64,000 nucleotides of DNA from Burkholderia sp. S171 (GTDB taxonomy: Bacteria; Pseudomonadota; Gammaproteobacteria; Burkholderiales; Burkholderiaceae): contig NZ_LMUF01000062.1 of NCBI RefSeq assembly GCF_009766085.1, forward strand, positions 45,404 to 109,403. The letters run 5' to 3'. Both the position numbers and the translations under genes were made by a program. The notes under the pieces were generated by a model that searched no databases, was not told where the DNA came from, and was given only the letters and a program-made list of their open reading frames with translations. Positions 16,235 through 25,371 of this stretch are shown in pieces. Within the stretch, counting starts at the first letter, position 1. The number at the start of each line of letters is the position of its first letter.

Positions 16235-17767
16235 ATGAAGCACGTTGATGTAATAATCGTGGGCGCCGGACCGGTCGGACTTTTGACCGCCATCGAGCTG
16301 ACTTTGGGTGGCGTCCGCGTCCTCGTGCTGGAGCGCCTGGCCGCCGCAAGCATGGCCATGAAGGCAATGTCGATCGGCCCTCTTGCCAGTGAAGCGTTAC
16401 AGCGTCGCGGAATGGCCGCGGCCATTGTCGCCGAAGAGGCGCGCAGCATCGCGACGATGCAGAAGTTCGCAGAGCAGACGGGAGCGGACCTGCGCGGTCG
16501 AGCGGCCAAGTTCAGTGGCCATTTTGCTGGCCTGCTTATCCGGAAGGGCGCGCAGAAAGAACCGGAACGGCGTGCCCGCACAGTGGATCAGCCGGGCCTC
16601 GAAAGCATGCTGGCCGACCGCGCACGCGCTCTTGGAATCGAGGTGCGCCGCGAGTGTGAGGTCACTCGTTTCGTGCAGCAGGTAGATGGTATCGACGTAG
16701 AGTGGGCCTCTCCGGCAGGCGAAGACGGTATCCGCTGCTCCTACCTTGTTGGTTGCGACGGGGGACGCAGCCTCATCCGCAAGATGGCCGGCTTTGATTT
16801 TCCCGGCACGGCACCCACGTCGACGTTCTATCAAGTTATCGCCGAGATCGACCATCCGGAACATCTGTCGCCCGTTGGATGGCGTCGCACATCGGGCGGT
16901 GTGTTTTCCTATGGGCCTGTCCCCGGTCGATTGTTCATGCTGGACTTCACCGGTCCGCCTGAAGATCGGCAGGCTCCTGTCACACGTGAAGAAGTCGAAG
17001 CCGTACTGCGCCGCATCAGCGGCGCGGACGTGCGTGTGACCACGCTGACACACGGTAGCCGATGGGGAGACAACACGCGGCTTGTCGATACCTACCGCCA
17101 AGGCCGCGTGCTGCTTGCCGGTGATGCGGCGCATGTTCATTCGCCGTTCGGTGGTCAGGGCCTGAGCCTCGGGCTCGTGGACGCTGCGAACCTCGGTTGG
17201 AAGCTTGCTGCGGTCGTTCGCGGCGAGATGCCCGAGAGTTTGCTCGACACCTACACGGCGGAGCGGCGACCCGTGGCCGAAGGCGTTCTGGCGAACACCC
17301 TTGCCCAAGCCGCCATCCTCCGGCCAGATCCGCAATCGGGTGCGATGCGGGACCTCTTGGCAAACCTCATGCAAATCGATGACGTCAACCGGCTCATCAG
17401 CGAGATCATGCGCGGCCTTTCCACCCGTTACGATCTCGGGTCGGATCTGGATGACGTCGGACGGCTGATTGGCGACAAGCCGGTCAGCCACGGCAACGTC
17501 GACGCCTCGCTCTACGATGTCATGCAAGATGGCACGGGTGTTCTTCTCGACGCCTCGACGGATGGAAAGCCTTCCAAACTCGTTGCGACCAGCACGCAGA
17601 AGATACGTTGCGTCGCAATCGAGACAGGGCCTTCAATGCTGATCCGTCCCGATGCCTGCATTGCCTGGGCCGGTGAGGAGAACAGCACAGACGGATTGGA
17701 GGAAGCACTTCGTCGCTGGTTCAATCCAACATCTGATGACAGGTCTAGGGTGCGATCCGAACGGTAA
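16235..17767 (+). CDS. FAD-dependent aromatic monooxygenase (PheA/TfdB family)
   Basis: A 510-residue flavoprotein. The N-terminal dinucleotide fold shows VDVIIVGAGPVGLLTAIELT (residues 4-23). A YLVGCDGGRSLIRK segment (near 170) is the DG motif contacting NAD(P)H and FAD, and GRVLLAGDAAHVHSPFGGQGLSLG (near 290) is the GD motif. The C-terminal thioredoxin-like part is present. The family hydroxylates phenols, polyketides or antibiotics such as rifampicin or tetracycline; the substrate is not readable here. No clear Shine-Dalgarno precedes ATG 16235 or the alternative 16223; the former gives the conserved start. Regulated probably by the divergent TetR. Confidence 0.85.
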   Translation: MKHVDVIIVGAGPVGLLTAIELTLGGVRVLVLERLAAASMAMKAMSIGPLASEALQRRGMAAAIVAEEARSIATMQKFAEQTGADLRGRAAKFSGHFAGLLIRKGAQKEPERRARTVDQPGLESMLADRARALGIEVRRECEVTRFVQQVDGIDVEWASPAGEDGIRCSYLVGCDGGRSLIRKMAGFDFPGTAPTSTFYQVIAEIDHPEHLSPVGWRRTSGGVFSYGPVPGRLFMLDFTGPPEDRQAPVTREEVEAVLRRISGADVRVTTLTHGSRWGDNTRLVDTYRQGRVLLAGDAAHVHSPFGGQGLSLGLVDAANLGWKLAAVVRGEMPESLLDTYTAERRPVAEGVLANTLAQAAILRPDPQSGAMRDLLANLMQIDDVNRLISEIMRGLSTRYDLGSDLDDVGRLIGDKPVSHGNVDASLYDVMQDGTGVLLDASTDGKPSKLVATSTQKIRCVAIETGPSMLIRPDACIAWAGEENSTDGLEEALRRWFNPTSDDRSRVRSER

Positions 17768-17950
17768 TTACGTGTGCCTCGGCCCGCGGTTCGAGCCGGG
17801 CAAATTGCCGGCTGCCTTCTGAACCAGACCAACCTACCCCGGCGACAAAAGTATTTCGCGGCGGTGAATCTCAGCCCAATGAGGAACGTGGTCGCGGCCG
17901 GTTATCGATTGACGCATTGAGTGCCGCATCGTCGACAGTTTCAATAAGCT

Positions 17951-18523
17951 CTACTGCTTGGTTTCCGCTGCGCCAGCGCCCGGCTTCACGCTGCCGTCGG
18001 GCTGCGGAACTGCAATTGGCTTGACTTCAACGGGAGCCGTGCCATTTTCTTTCAATCCGAGCTTATCGGCGGTCGTCGGTGACACATCGACAATTCGACC
18101 CTTGACGTAGGGGCCGCGATCTCTGATGTCGACCACTGCGTTATTGCCGTTTTCCAGATTCGTGACCCGGGCCTTGGTGCCAAGCGGCAGCGTTTTACTC
18201 GCGGCGACATTCGACTGCGGATTCATGGGCGTACCGTCGGCCATCTTTTTTGAGTAAAACTCGCGACCGTAGTAAGAGGCTTTGCCCTTGCGTGGCTTAC
18301 CGGAGCGGTCAAGACCGGTGTGCGGAGCCGCCTGTGCGCTCGCCTGGGTGGCATCGGTGGATGCCGGCTTCTGCTCCGCAAGCGCCGTGCTCACGCAGCA
18401 CGACAAAGCCAGGAGCAGAAGTGGTCGAAGCCCACGTCTTTTATGCGTTTTCCGGCGCACCCGTTCCAATCCGGGGAGAAGGGCCGGCAGCCGATTCTCC
18501 GTGGTATGAAGATCATCTTTCAT
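17951..18523 (-). CDS. rlpA: RlpA-like septal-ring protein
   Basis: A 190-residue protein. A hydrophobic segment (RPLLLLALSCCVSTALA, about residues 33-49) acts as signal or anchor. Residues 78-165 form the double-psi beta-barrel domain of RlpA: KGKASYYGREFYSKKMADG, NVAASKTLPLGTKARVTNLENG and VVDIRDRGPYVKGRIVDVS. RlpA proteins cleave or bind denuded peptidoglycan glycans in the envelope. No SPOR domain is present, and the tail is short and Pro/Ala-rich, so it is a short RlpA type. GAGGAG lies 6 bases before the ATG. It follows the old yellow enzyme gene on the same strand. Confidence 0.82.
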   Translation of the reverse strand: MKDDLHTTENRLPALLPGLERVRRKTHKRRGLRPLLLLALSCCVSTALAEQKPASTDATQASAQAAPHTGLDRSGKPRKGKASYYGREFYSKKMADGTPMNPQSNVAASKTLPLGTKARVTNLENGNNAVVDIRDRGPYVKGRIVDVSPTTADKLGLKENGTAPVEVKPIAVPQPDGSVKPGAGAAETKQ

Positions 18524-18689
18524 TGACCACTCCTCTTCAGCCTGTCAAACGCAGTCGGCACCTGATTCAGCAACAGTAACACCTGAATGACGGGTGCATG
18601 CGAGTGGTGAAAAGACTCTCACGCCACGCCGGGATGTCTGTACGGTATCGAACCCAGCGCCATCACCTGACCCCTGACAGCTATCGCCC

Positions 18690-19802
18690 TTACGCTGCTA
18701 CCGCCTCCTCCTTGCGATAGAACGGATAGTCCGTATACCCGATGTTCGTACCGCCAAAGAACGTGGGGCGGTCATACGGATTCAGTGGCAACTGGCGGCG
18801 CAGGCGTTCAGGCAGATCCGGATTCGCGATGAAGTCGCGGCCAAATGCAACCAGGTCGGCATCGCCCGCCTGCAAGATCGCTTCGGCTGTGTGGCCCTTG
18901 AAGCCGCCAGCGGCAATGATCGTCCCCTTGTAGTGCTTGCGAATCAGTTGCGCGGCAACCGGGTTCTGGTCCTTGCTGTCGTCATCGACATTGCCAAGTA
19001 CACGCGGCTCGATCAGGTGCAGATAGGCCAGATTCAATTTCTCCAGCGCTTGCGCTACGTAAGCGAAAAGACCTTCCGGATTGCTGTCCGACATATCACC
19101 CCAGGTGCCGCTCGGGCCGAGGCGTACAGCCACACGTTCGCTGCCCCACACCGAGATGACCGCTTGCGTCGCTTCAATCAGGAAGCGCGCACGGTTTTCG
19201 AACGAGCCGCCGTAGATGTCGGTGCGCCTGTTGCTGCCGTCCTGCAGGAACTGGTCGAACAGGTAACCGTTGGCGGCGTGCAGTTCAACGCCGTCGAAGC
19301 CGGCTTCCTTGCCGCGAATGGCGGCTGTGCGGAAGCTTTCGACCAGATCGGCAATCTCAGGAATAGTCAACACACGGCTCGGTGTGTTCGGGACCCAACC
19401 CGCTTCGGTGTAGGCAACGCCGCCATGCGGCACGGCGGAAGGTGCCACTGGCTGGGCGCCATCCGGCTGCAACTGGCTGTTGGACTGACGTCCGGCGTGA
19501 TACAGCTGCAGGAAGATGCGGCCACCCTTGGCGTGCACGGCTTCCGTTACCTGCTTCCAACCCGCAATCTGACTGTCGTTATACAGGCCGGGCGCACCCA
19601 GGTAGCCGTTGCCGTTGGGCGCAGCGATGGTGGCTTCGCCGATCAGGAAGCCGCCTTCTGACGCGCGTTGTGCGTAGTACTCGGCCATCAACGGGCCGGG
19701 CCGGTCGCCTTCTTCGGCGCGCATGCGGGTGAGCGGCGCGAGCACCACCCGATGGGAAAATTCGTAGGGACCGACTTTGACGCTGGAATGAAGTGTGGAC
19801 AT
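18690..19802 (-). CDS. Old yellow enzyme family ene-reductase (NemA-like)
   Basis: A 370-residue FMN TIM-barrel protein. It begins VGPYEFSHRVVLAPLTRMR, then AGGRIFLQLYHAGRQSN, the substrate-binding GVELHAANGYLFDQFLQDG with the His/Asn pair of the family, and TDIYGGSFENRARF. The C-terminus has LVAFGRDFIANPDLPERLR. Such enzymes reduce electrophilic alkenes, quinones, nitroesters and N-ethylmaleimide using NAD(P)H in the cytoplasm. The start at 19802 follows TTTGAGGAAATC. It is divergent from a LysR regulator with a palindrome between, so LysR control is likely. Confidence 0.88.
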   Translation of the reverse strand: MSTLHSSVKVGPYEFSHRVVLAPLTRMRAEEGDRPGPLMAEYYAQRASEGGFLIGEATIAAPNGNGYLGAPGLYNDSQIAGWKQVTEAVHAKGGRIFLQLYHAGRQSNSQLQPDGAQPVAPSAVPHGGVAYTEAGWVPNTPSRVLTIPEIADLVESFRTAAIRGKEAGFDGVELHAANGYLFDQFLQDGSNRRTDIYGGSFENRARFLIEATQAVISVWGSERVAVRLGPSGTWGDMSDSNPEGLFAYVAQALEKLNLAYLHLIEPRVLGNVDDDSKDQNPVAAQLIRKHYKGTIIAAGGFKGHTAEAILQAGDADLVAFGRDFIANPDLPERLRRQLPLNPYDRPTFFGGTNIGYTDYPFYRKEEAVAA

Positions 19803-19905
19803 GATTTCCTCAAATTTCGGTGGCTGGTGAATGTGTATCAACAGCGGGTTTTTGACCTTGAATACAGTGTATGGAGAGAACGAGAAAAGAAAAATAGGCT
19901 AAGGT

Positions 19906-19920
19906 TCCGAATATATCGGA
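19906..19920. promoter_or_regulatory. Palindrome between ene-reductase and LysR genes
   Basis: TCCGA-ATATA-TCGGA is a perfect 5-bp-arm palindrome with an A/T-rich centre, 35 bases before the LysR start and 104 before the reductase start. It has the shape of a LysR recognition site. Confidence 0.5.
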
Positions 19921-19954
19921 CACATAAGTCCTTAATCGATTCCGGGACGCGCCA

Positions 19955-20839
19955 ATGGATAGCCTCAGCGGTATTTCAATCTTCGTGCAGGTCGCAGAGA
20001 CCCGCAGCTTTACTGAGGCGGGACGGTTGCTCGGTGTTTCGTCTTCGGCGGTCGGCAAAAGCATCGCGCGCATTGAGGATCGCCTGGGCGTGCGGCTCTT
20101 TCACCGCAGCACGCGGAGCATCACGCTAACGGCCGAAGGTGCCTTGTTTCTCGAACGGTGCCGGCGCATCCTGGGCGAGGTTGAAGCGGCGGAAGCCGAA
20201 CTATCCGGTGCCGTCGGCAGCCCTCGCGGAAGGTTGCGGATCAGTACGCCGCAACTGTCCGGGCTGATCATGCCGGCGCTGGACAGCTTCATGACGCAAT
20301 ACCCGGAGATCGAAATTGATGTCGACTTTTCCGATCGCATGGTGGACATCATCGAGGAAGGTTTCGATGCAGTCATTCGCACCGGCGAGCAGCACGATTC
20401 ACGGCTGGTATCGCGACGCCTGGGTTCTTGCGGGCAAGTCCTGGTCGCCTCAAGCGGATATCTCAAGCAACAAGGTGTTCCTACGCATCCTTCCGAACTC
20501 GTTCAGCACGCCTGCCTGCTGCATAAGTTTCCCGTCACCGGCAAGCTGGAACGTTGGCCGTTCAAGCTTGCTGCATCGGAGGCGGAGCCGGAGTTGCCGC
20601 AAACCTTCGTTAGCAACACGGTTGAAGTCCTGGCCTATCTCGCGCTTCACGATAAAGGCCTTGCCCTCCTGCCAACCTTCCTCGTGCGGGATGCCCTGAA
20701 GAGCGGTGCGTTGCAGACCGTCCTGGATGACTTCCTCGACCAGACCGTCACCTTCTGGATCTTGTGGCCGGCAAGCCGTTATGCCTCGCCCAAGCTGCGT
20801 GTTTTCATCGACTATGTCAGCGAGCACCTGAAAATCTAG
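19955..20839 (+). CDS. LysR-family regulator next to ene-reductase
   Basis: A 294-residue regulator. The winged helix covers residues 1-60 (ISIFVQVAETRSFTEAGRLL, VSSSAVGKSIARIEDRLGVRLF, RSTRSITLTAEG), followed by a linker helix and an effector domain from about 90. No ligand motif can be assigned. It belongs to the subgroup often adjacent to oxidoreductases. The gene faces away from the ene-reductase, and the pair shares the palindrome at 19906-19920. Confidence 0.88.
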   Translation: MDSLSGISIFVQVAETRSFTEAGRLLGVSSSAVGKSIARIEDRLGVRLFHRSTRSITLTAEGALFLERCRRILGEVEAAEAELSGAVGSPRGRLRISTPQLSGLIMPALDSFMTQYPEIEIDVDFSDRMVDIIEEGFDAVIRTGEQHDSRLVSRRLGSCGQVLVASSGYLKQQGVPTHPSELVQHACLLHKFPVTGKLERWPFKLAASEAEPELPQTFVSNTVEVLAYLALHDKGLALLPTFLVRDALKSGALQTVLDDFLDQTVTFWILWPASRYASPKLRVFIDYVSEHLKI

Positions 20840-20970
20840 ATCGAGCAAGGTGTAGTGCAGTGGGACGCATGGCTGCCCAAACGATAAAGTCCGATCAGGA
20901 TGACGATAAGGATACCTACCCTTAAACAACACCGGGCATTCTTCGTTCAGGTTCACTTTGGCCGCGAGAA

Positions 20971-21726
20971 TCAACCTCCAAACATTGCCTTCGCCTGCGT
21001 ATTGAAACTATTGACGAAGTCGTGCTCGCCCGGCCCGGGGTTCGCGCGCATCGGCTTGGCGGCTTCGACCAGAATCTCGTTCGCATCCGTGCCCAGGACC
21101 TTGAGCGTTTCGTCGATGAACTGCTCGAGCGGCATCGCCATTTCGGCTTCCTCGCTGTTCATCAGTTCCGTACGTACCCATGGCGGTGCGATCTCAAGCA
21201 CGCGAACGGTTGTGTCCTGCAGCATGAAACGCTGTGACAATGCGTAGGAGTGCAGCGCTGCCTTCGTCGATGAGTAGACAGCCGTCACCGCCATTGGCAC
21301 GAAGCCTAAGACCGACGTGGTGTAAGCCACGACGGCGCCTCTCCTGGTCTTGAGATGGTCGATCAGCGCGGATGTCATCCGGATCGGACCCAGCAGGTTG
21401 GTCGTTACATGGGCCGCCATCAGTGCGTCGTCGATCCTTCCGTCAACTGCATCAGGTTGCATGATGCCCGCGTTATTGATCAACACATTGAGCTCAGGAT
21501 GATCGGCGATCAGCTTCGCTGCGACTCGTTCAATACTCGCGGGGTCTGAGATGTCGAGTTCGACCGCCTCCATCCCCTGGTTGGCCGCGATTACCGCGTC
21601 GAGATGACTGCGCCGCCGGCCCGCAATGATGACCTTGTTGCCAAGCTTGTGCAGCGCCTCGGCGAGGCCTCGGCCAATGCCCGAACCGCCGCCTGTGATG
21701 AAGATAGTATTGCCTGTGAGTTTCAT
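20971..21726 (-). CDS. Short-chain dehydrogenase/reductase, DltE-like
   Basis: A 251-residue classical SDR. It has the nucleotide motif TGGGSGIGRG (residues 11-20), NNAG (near 86) and the active-site Tyr-x3-Lys in VYSSTKAAL (near 155), so the catalytic residues are intact. The sequence IAPPWVRTELMNSEE matches the DltE/YdfG-like group of NAD(P) oxidoreductases; the substrate is unknown. It lies 35 bases downstream of a SnoaL-like gene on the same strand, so the two probably form an operon. Confidence 0.82.
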   Translation of the reverse strand: MKLTGNTIFITGGGSGIGRGLAEALHKLGNKVIIAGRRRSHLDAVIAANQGMEAVELDISDPASIERVAAKLIADHPELNVLINNAGIMQPDAVDGRIDDALMAAHVTTNLLGPIRMTSALIDHLKTRRGAVVAYTTSVLGFVPMAVTAVYSSTKAALHSYALSQRFMLQDTTVRVLEIAPPWVRTELMNSEEAEMAMPLEQFIDETLKVLGTDANEILVEAAKPMRANPGPGEHDFVNSFNTQAKAMFGG

Positions 21727-21761
21727 GGAACGTGTCCTCGATTAACTGCGTGATGGAGCGT

Positions 21762-22163
21762 TCAGGCGGGAAATTGGTCGCCGAACATGGGCAGGCCGCT
21801 GACCGAACTGGCTTGAGTGGCTTCGTCCTCTATAACGTCCCAGTGCTCGGCCAATTTGCCGTCCTTGAAGCGGATGATGTCGGCGACGATCCAGGCGGCG
21901 GGAAGACCGTGGCCGGAGAAGCGGCCGTGAGCGATGACATAGTCGCCATCGGCCACGATCACGTGGTTTTCATAACGCAGCGTCTCGGGAAGCGAGCGGA
22001 TCAGGTCGAACAGGCCATCGCGCCCCGCTGCAATATGAGCGCTGTGCTGGATGTAGGTATCCGACCAAAAACGCTTGGCGGCATCGTAGTCACGCTGGTT
22101 GAAAAGCGCGTCGAACGCTTCGAGAACGGTCTCTTTGTTCTGCTGAGGGGTGGTCGTGGTCAT
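21762..22163 (-). CDS. SnoaL-like / NTF2-fold protein
   Basis: A 133-residue single-domain protein with the NTF2-fold pattern: an N-terminal helix (QNKETVLEAFDALFNQRDYDAAKRFW), YIQHS, then beta strands ending IIRFKDGKLAEHWDVIEDEA. The H-W-D ending is typical of SnoaL-like ester cyclases and related small enzymes. Function is not determined; a role with the SDR behind it in turning over a small ketone or lactone is inference. It is the first gene of the two-gene unit with the SDR. Confidence 0.72.
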   Translation of the reverse strand: MTTTTPQQNKETVLEAFDALFNQRDYDAAKRFWSDTYIQHSAHIAAGRDGLFDLIRSLPETLRYENHVIVADGDYVIAHGRFSGHGLPAAWIVADIIRFKDGKLAEHWDVIEDEATQASSVSGLPMFGDQFPA

Positions 22164-22564
22164 GTCGATCTCCTTGGGAGAGTGATTCGGTTCATGAACG
22201 CAAAGGTAGACCGTTACCGCACAGGGCGGTAGCCCCTGATTCCCGCTATCTTTTATGTATCGAATGCATTAATTGGCAGTGACATGACCCGTTGCAGGTC
22301 AAATTGGCAGGCCATTCGAGTTTTCCTGAGTGCTGGCCAAGCGGTGAGGGCATGCGGAAAACCGCTTCAGCGCAGCAGTATTTCTCATGACACGCACGGA
22401 TAGGGCAATGCGCTAAGCGTTGGATCAACGATCAGACTAATGCGAAAAATACATAGCGCGAGCAAAAGAAACCAGCACGCGAAAAAGTGACGAAACGAAG
22501 CAATCAACGAAGCCGGCAACACGGCGGTTCGTCGACAGCTTCGTTCCTCTTGCCGCCTTTGATA
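22164..22564. other. Intergenic, no supported gene
   Basis: It contains the promoter side of the SnoaL-SDR operon. A short minus frame here overlaps the neighbouring gene's end and shows no family features. Confidence 0.4.
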
Positions 22565-23455
22565 CTACGATGCGTAGCGCACTTGTTCGAGATCGGCGAT
22601 GAGTTCCGGACCCGTTGGTTGCCATCCCAATCGTTCCCGTGTCAGCGCACTGGATGCGGACATGTCAGTGCAGACGAATGCGCCGAGCCAACCGAAGTGC
22701 GCGGCTGCATCCGCAGCGGCAATGCTCTTTACCGGTACGTTCAGACCGCGACCGATAACTTCGGCAATGGTGCGCAACGCTATGCCCTCTTCGGCAACCG
22801 CATGGTATCGGCTGCCCGCCACGCCCTTCTCTAACGCGAGCACGTAGACACGGGCTGCGTCACTGAGATGCACGGCGGCCCAGCGGTTAAGTCCATCGTC
22901 GATATAGGCAGAAACGCCTTTCTCCCGAGCCAGTTCAATCAGGGGAGTGATGAGCCCCTGCTTAACAGGACTATGGACTTGCGGAAGGCGCACCACCGAG
23001 ACATTGACACCACGCTGCACTAAGGCAGCACCGGCCAATTCCGCGGCATTGCGCGGGTTCGGGTGGTCGGGATTGTAGTGGTCTTCCGTCGCGGGCTTGC
23101 CGCGTGCAGGGGTACCCAACACGGCAACGGAAGTAATGATGAAAGGACGGTCCGACCCCTGCAGCGCGGAACCCATTGCTTCAATGGCTTGCCGGTCTGC
23201 TTGGCTGTTCGCCACGAACTTCGAAAAGTCGTGATTGAAGGCCGTGTGGATGACGCCGTCCACCAGGCTCGCGCCAAGACGCAGGCCTTCGAGATCCGAA
23301 AGTTCGCCACGATGCACGTCGGCTCCCATGGCGGCGAGAGATTGAGCGCCCGCCTCGGACCGTGTCAGCCCGAGTACCTGATGGCCGGTATTGATAAGTT
23401 CTTGAACAATTTCCGTACCGATAAAACCGGTCGCGCCAGTAACAAAAATACGCAT
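22565..23455 (-). CDS. NAD(P)-dependent epimerase/dehydratase-like protein
   Basis: A 296-residue extended/atypical SDR. MRIFVTGATGFIGTEIVQEL opens the Rossmann fold. GVIHTAFNHDFSKF and IITSVAVLGTP mark the central strands. The Tyr-x3-Lys active site is not evident, as in several atypical SDRs that act as isomerases or reductases. The start at 23455 follows AAGGGAAG. It is divergent from an AraC regulator gene (23627), which probably controls it. Substrate unknown. Confidence 0.78.
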   Translation of the reverse strand: MRIFVTGATGFIGTEIVQELINTGHQVLGLTRSEAGAQSLAAMGADVHRGELSDLEGLRLGASLVDGVIHTAFNHDFSKFVANSQADRQAIEAMGSALQGSDRPFIITSVAVLGTPARGKPATEDHYNPDHPNPRNAAELAGAALVQRGVNVSVVRLPQVHSPVKQGLITPLIELAREKGVSAYIDDGLNRWAAVHLSDAARVYVLALEKGVAGSRYHAVAEEGIALRTIAEVIGRGLNVPVKSIAAADAAAHFGWLGAFVCTDMSASSALTRERLGWQPTGPELIADLEQVRYAS

Positions 23456-23479
23456 AGTGAACTTCCCTTTTGATGGGCT

Positions 23480-23497
23480 AACGTTGAGCAACGTTGA
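23480..23497. promoter_or_regulatory. Tandem AACGTTGA motif between epimerase and araC-type gene
   Basis: AACGTTGA occurs twice with a 10-base period (23480-23487 and 23490-23497) between the two divergent genes. A direct repeat on one helical turn fits an AraC-family binding site, but this is only position-based. Confidence 0.3.
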
Positions 23498-23626
23498 TTG
23501 AGGTGGGCCGTGAGGGTGAGAGGGTATGAGCCCAGTCGAAGACCCGTGGCACCCATGGTAGATTCCGTTGACGATACGATCAATGCTATATAGTCCGTAT
23601 TTTTGGCTCAATCGTCCGGGAATTTT

Positions 23627-24625
23627 ATGGACCTACTCTCAGATGTGTTGTCTCTACTGAAGCCTCGGATCCTTGTATCGGGCGGGGTCGGGATGAGTCG
23701 CGACATGGCGATTCAATGGCCCCAGCATGACGGCATCAAATGCTATGCCGTGGTCTCCGGTCAATGCTGGCTATCGGTGGAAGGCATTGCCGATCCCGTG
23801 CTTCTCACGGCTGGCGACTGCTATTTGTTGCCGCCAGGGCCGCCGTTTTGCCTGGCCGTTGACCTGTCGATAAAGCCTGTTGACTTCAGGCCGTTGCGTA
23901 TAGCGGGCGGATTGGGTACTGATCTCGCCGGCAGCGAAGACGGTGGTTGTTATCTCGTCGGCGGCCACTTTCTACTTACCGGTGGCCACGCCGACATGCT
24001 GTTGGGCGCGCTGCCGCCCATCGTGCATATTCGCAAGGAGTCCGATAAGGCTGCGATGCGTTGGTCACTCGAGCGCATGACCGTAGAGGTGCGCAACCCG
24101 CAACCGGGAGGGTCTTTGATCACACAGCAACTCGCCTACATGTTGCTGGTTCAAGCACTGCGACTGCACTTGGCCGATGCAGCGAGTGCAAGCGTGGGTT
24201 GGCTCTTCGCATTGGCAGATAAACAGCTAAGCGCAGCGCTCACGTGCATGCACGATGACCCGGGACATGCGTGGACGCTACAGAAACTGGCCGTGCGCAT
24301 TGGCATGTCACGCTCAACGTTCGCCCTTCGTTTCAAGCAGACGGTTGGAACTACACCCATGGAATACCTGACGCGCTGGCGGATGCTGTTGGCATGCGAT
24401 CGGCTAAAAAATTCAGGCGACACAATTCCGGGTATTGCCACGTCGTTGGGCTACGAGTCCGAAAGCGCATTCAGCAAGGCGTTCAAACGTGTCATAGGCT
24501 GTTCGCCGAGGCAGCATAGTCGGCAGGCCACGCCCGCTGCGTCGCTGCCAGCAGTCAAGGCTGGATCTGAAGCAAGTGAGGCAAGAGTTCCAGTTCTTGT
24601 CACTCTGGAAGGTTCGATCCGCTGA
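23627..24625 (+). CDS. AraC-family regulator with cupin-type sensor
   Basis: A 332-residue protein. The N-terminal half (1-190) looks like an AraC-binding cupin_6 domain (CYAVVSGQCWLSVEG, LLTAGDCYLLPPGPPF). The C-terminal 100 residues carry two helix-turn-helices (LQKLAVRIGMSRSTFALRFK, IPGIATSLGYESESAFSKAFKRV). It ends with a 35-residue low-complexity tail. ATG 23627 follows GGGAA; an in-frame TTG at 23603 is less likely. Probably activates the divergent epimerase gene. Confidence 0.82.
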   Translation: MDLLSDVLSLLKPRILVSGGVGMSRDMAIQWPQHDGIKCYAVVSGQCWLSVEGIADPVLLTAGDCYLLPPGPPFCLAVDLSIKPVDFRPLRIAGGLGTDLAGSEDGGCYLVGGHFLLTGGHADMLLGALPPIVHIRKESDKAAMRWSLERMTVEVRNPQPGGSLITQQLAYMLLVQALRLHLADAASASVGWLFALADKQLSAALTCMHDDPGHAWTLQKLAVRIGMSRSTFALRFKQTVGTTPMEYLTRWRMLLACDRLKNSGDTIPGIATSLGYESESAFSKAFKRVIGCSPRQHSRQATPAASLPAVKAGSEASEARVPVLVTLEGSIR

Positions 24626-24718
24626 ACGGCTTTGGGCATGACCGCCGAAGTCAGCTTAGCAGGAGGCTTTTCAGCAAACACACCAGGCGTGTCACTAGTT
24701 TCAAGCTGGAAATGACGC

Positions 24719-25225
24719 TCATTTTGCGGTGAGTTGCTGGATTGCATCGACCCAGTTTTCCAGATGATAAGAGCGGACCATCTTTCCATCCTTGATCGTG
24801 TGGATATCGATCGACATGATCCTGAAGCTTTTGCCGGTTGGCTTGACACCCGCGAATACCTCGCTGGGTGTGCCGGTAAACTCGCCGCGAACCACAACGT
24901 CATTGCCCGAAACAATCACGTCTTGAAGCTGCCACTTCAGATCCGGAACAGATCGGCCTAACTGCGAGAAACTGGCGATCGTCTTCTCCTGTCCGCGACA
25001 GTCTTCCGGACCTCCGCACGAAATCCAGTCCTTGGCAGTCGCCTTCCTCACCAGCGCGCGGGTATCTTTTTTTGCTGGATCATTGAGGGCGTCGTAGAAC
25101 GGCGCGATAACTAGCTTCGCCTGATCGACCGTCATTGCCGATTGAGCACTCGCGGTGCCGCACAATCCGACGCAAGCTACGAAGACAAAGGCCACAAGCG
25201 ACTTGCCGAATTGATCGATCTTCAT
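24719..25225 (-). CDS. Exported SnoaL-like ester cyclase family protein
   Basis: A 168-residue protein. A signal peptide covers residues 1-28 (FGKSLVAFVFVACVGLCGTASAQ). The mature NTF2-like domain has VIAPFYDALNDPAKKD, WISCGGPEDCRGQEKTIASF, GNDVVVRGEFTGTP and KMVRSYHLENWVDAI. This is the ester cyclase/SnoaL-like polyketide cyclase pattern, with two Cys that could form a disulfide in the periplasm. It lies tail to tail with the AraC gene. Function unknown. Confidence 0.75.
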   Translation of the reverse strand: MKIDQFGKSLVAFVFVACVGLCGTASAQSAMTVDQAKLVIAPFYDALNDPAKKDTRALVRKATAKDWISCGGPEDCRGQEKTIASFSQLGRSVPDLKWQLQDVIVSGNDVVVRGEFTGTPSEVFAGVKPTGKSFRIMSIDIHTIKDGKMVRSYHLENWVDAIQQLTAK

Positions 25226-25371
25226 GGTTGACTCATAAGTTAAATTAAAATTTTTGAACGGGAAAGTGCGATTTTTTTCAATATCTATAAAACTATGGAT
25301 ACCGAATTAAATGCCAACCACTGCAACTAAACGCGTAAGGCAGTGAACGCCCTTTCAAGGAGTCGTCCCAA

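Noticed and set aside
17780..17815. GGTTCGAGCC resembling a tRNA T-arm
   Set aside because: No acceptor stem, anticodon arm or CCA-like partner around it.
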